From: Planococcus beigongshangi
Lineage (GTDB): Bacteria > Bacillota > Bacilli > Bacillales_A > Planococcaceae
Assembly (NCBI RefSeq): GCF_016820495.1
Contig: NZ_JADHDU010000007.1
Span: 33,359 to 97,358, forward strand
Length of the DNA stretch: 64,000 nucleotides
Reading direction: 5' to 3'
This document shows positions 62,614 to 64,000 of this stretch, piece by piece. Both the position numbers and the translations under genes were made by a program. The notes beneath the pieces were generated by a model, which worked only from the letters and a program-made list of their open reading frames with translations, had not been told where the DNA came from and did not search any database. The first letter of the stretch is position 1; each line of letters opens with the position of its first letter.

Positions 62614-64000
62614 TCACCCCATAAACCCATCAACTTCCGGAATCCCATAAATCAACCAATAAATCAGCTTCGCCTCATCCTTATTCCCTTCCTGCAGACT
62701 GAGCCGCCTCGGAAAAGCACCCGGCTTCTTGCCCTCTTTCAGCAGTTTAAAAAGATGCGGATTGCGCTTCTTGATGAATTGTTTCATTTCGCTCCTTTCG
62801 TGAGGTTTCAGAACGCCGGTATGCAGATCGGAGAGATAGTGGAAATACATGCCGATTCCTGTATTGTCCTCCAAAGCAAAGCTATCCGTAAGTTCACCCG
62901 CCTGCTCCCATTTTCCAGCATGGATATAAGCGCTCAGGAGCAGCCATTTCGCACCCTGATGGTCGAGCGGATTCTTATCCATGATCTCAGTCAACTGTTC
63001 AATTGCCTTGTCATATCTGCCCTGCTCCATCAGCCAGGCGCCATATGATAATAAAGCCCGTAGGAACGGCCGGTTCGGCACGTAGCCCCAGAGCACGTCA
63101 AAACTGTCATCGAAAGTCAGGTAACCGGTTTTCAAAGCATTTAAATAATGAAGCTCTTTTTCAACATCGTGCTCCGCAAATTCCGCCATCAGCAAATTCG
63201 CGTCGCCGCTTTTCGGATCCAGTTCGAGCGCTTCCCGTGCCAGCCGTTCGCGTTCTTTGCCATCCTTTTCAAACGCTTCGTAGCAAAGCTGCTGTGCCCG
63301 CTCAGCATCGGTTTTCGGCACGAACTTCACATTCGGCTGCTGCAGGACTTTATTGACATCAGCTACTGATTTGGCGTTCTCAGTACGCTTCATCGTTTCC
63401 CACAGCCCCCGCTCCGTCAGACGCGGATCGGTCCCCATCTCTGTGACAACTTCCGGCATGATCTGCGGTTGCCGATGCTGGTTTTGATGGTTGGGTTGAC
63501 CATTTTTATCCCGGCCCACCCATTCCATTACAAACTCGCCGACCATGTCTCTGTATTTCGACAGGGTGCCAACGGTTGTTCCGAGCTCTTCCGCGATGAT
63601 CTGCTGAGTCAAGTAAATTTCTTCAAACAGCCCGAAATCACTTGCCGCCTGCAGTATTCCCGCCGCCACGCCTTCCGGTTTCCGCGCCTTCACAGGCACT
63701 TCCTTCAGAAACGCAAACGCGATGCCTTCGATCGCTTCATTTTTCAAACCGTAGTCATCAATAAACCCGCTGACCAGCCCCATGACTTCTTCCTGAAACG
63801 GAGTCAGGTCCAACTTTGGAATCGATTCCACAAAAGAGCGGTACAAGTCCAGCGGATCGCTGACCCCTTTTTTCAGACGGGCAGCCAGTTCTTCAATGAC
63901 TGTCTGCTGAAAAGCCGGAATTGTGATCAGCCCTTCTGCCGGTTGCATAGCCGGCTTGCCGTCACGCAGACTCCTTAAAAAGACACCGAAAAGCCACTCG
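62614..64000 (-). CDS. SEC-C/TPR-like protein, second copy, cut by window edge
   Basis: About 462 C-terminal residues; the frame continues past 64000 (EWLFGVFLRSLRDGKPAMQ at the edge), so the SEC-C start lies outside. It is nearly identical to the pseudogene at 39517-41370 over the shared part, including the HTH-like IAEELGTTVGTLSKYRDMV and TPR-like YDKAIEQLTEIMDKNP, and has no stop codons. This copy is probably the working one. SEC-C motifs bind zinc and mediate protein contacts; the cellular role is unknown. Confidence 0.82.
   Translation of the reverse strand, partial: EWLFGVFLRSLRDGKPAMQPAEGLITIPAFQQTVIEELAARLKKGVSDPLDLYRSFVESIPKLDLTPFQEEVMGLVSGFIDDYGLKNEAIEGIAFAFLKEVPVKARKPEGVAAGILQAASDFGLFEEIYLTQQIIAEELGTTVGTLSKYRDMVGEFVMEWVGRDKNGQPNHQNQHRQPQIMPEVVTEMGTDPRLTERGLWETMKRTENAKSVADVNKVLQQPNVKFVPKTDAERAQQLCYEAFEKDGKERERLAREALELDPKSGDANLLMAEFAEHDVEKELHYLNALKTGYLTFDDSFDVLWGYVPNRPFLRALLSYGAWLMEQGRYDKAIEQLTEIMDKNPLDHQGAKWLLLSAYIHAGKWEQAGELTDSFALEDNTGIGMYFHYLSDLHTGVLKPHERSEMKQFIKKRNPHLFKLLKEGKKPGAFPRRLSLQEGNKDEAKLIYWLIYGIPEVDGFMG

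Overview
The window looks like a chromosomal segment of a low-to-mid GC Gram-positive of the order Bacillales, most likely a Planococcaceae relative (Planococcus/Sporosarcina-like). The reasons are the strong AGGAGG-type ribosome sites, frequent TTG/GTG starts, lipoproteins with LxGC lipoboxes, and family content typical of Bacillales: IsdG, HrtAB, YknXYZ, YdaJ/K/M-like genes, YfkAB, DUF2188 and AtuA/CitMHS. The species is an inference; no rRNA is present.

Layout. 0-20 kb holds mostly ordinary genes: a quinone oxidoreductase cut by the window edge, a YwqK-like protein, an Ltp-type repeat protein, tRNA-Leu(CAG), a TerF-like VWA protein, a glutamate/dicarboxylate symporter, an IsdG haem oxygenase, an M20 peptidase with a YfcC carrier, an aromatic acid exporter, remains of a haem-efflux HrtAB/HssS cluster, an ABC-2 exporter controlled by a LytTR protein, and a YdaK/YdaM/YdaJ-like exopolysaccharide operon. 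Two scars, at about 11.26 kb and 19.73 kb, each join the C-terminal halves of two genes that point away from each other, as if the middle had been deleted.

20-23 kb carries the most interesting locus. An Rgg/MutR-like regulator faces an 18-residue ORF with an excellent ribosome site, followed by a secreted 165-residue protein and a YrvL-like membrane protein. This is a candidate peptide-signalling and secreted-effector system. 22.8-31.6 kb holds YknXYZ-like and NatAB-like exporters, a methyltransferase and a short UvrA-like ABC protein.

32-39 kb has a class I glutamine amidotransferase-type hydrolase, YfkAB radical SAM, a split AtuA pair with a CitMHS transporter, and small unknowns. From about 31.7 kb to the right end the window is full of short (about 150-170 bp) MITE-like repeats of two families (called R1 and R2 here), gene fragments and duplicated genes: a second UvrA-like gene, up to three SEC-C gene copies and a VWA gene stub. 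Several genes end inside these repeats, which supply their last residues and stop codon. Intact islands among them are a GGDEF cyclase, an SDR, a GntR-RraA-RraA-GltS catabolic unit with clear operators, a PD-(D/E)XK nuclease-TerD fusion, a large lipoprotein, and a three-gene unknown operon headed by an excisionase-like HTH protein with 20-bp tandem operators.

The left half has a different repeat type: three arrays with an exact 20-bp period built on GCGGATAT. All assignments come from reading motifs and gene layout; no database search was run.
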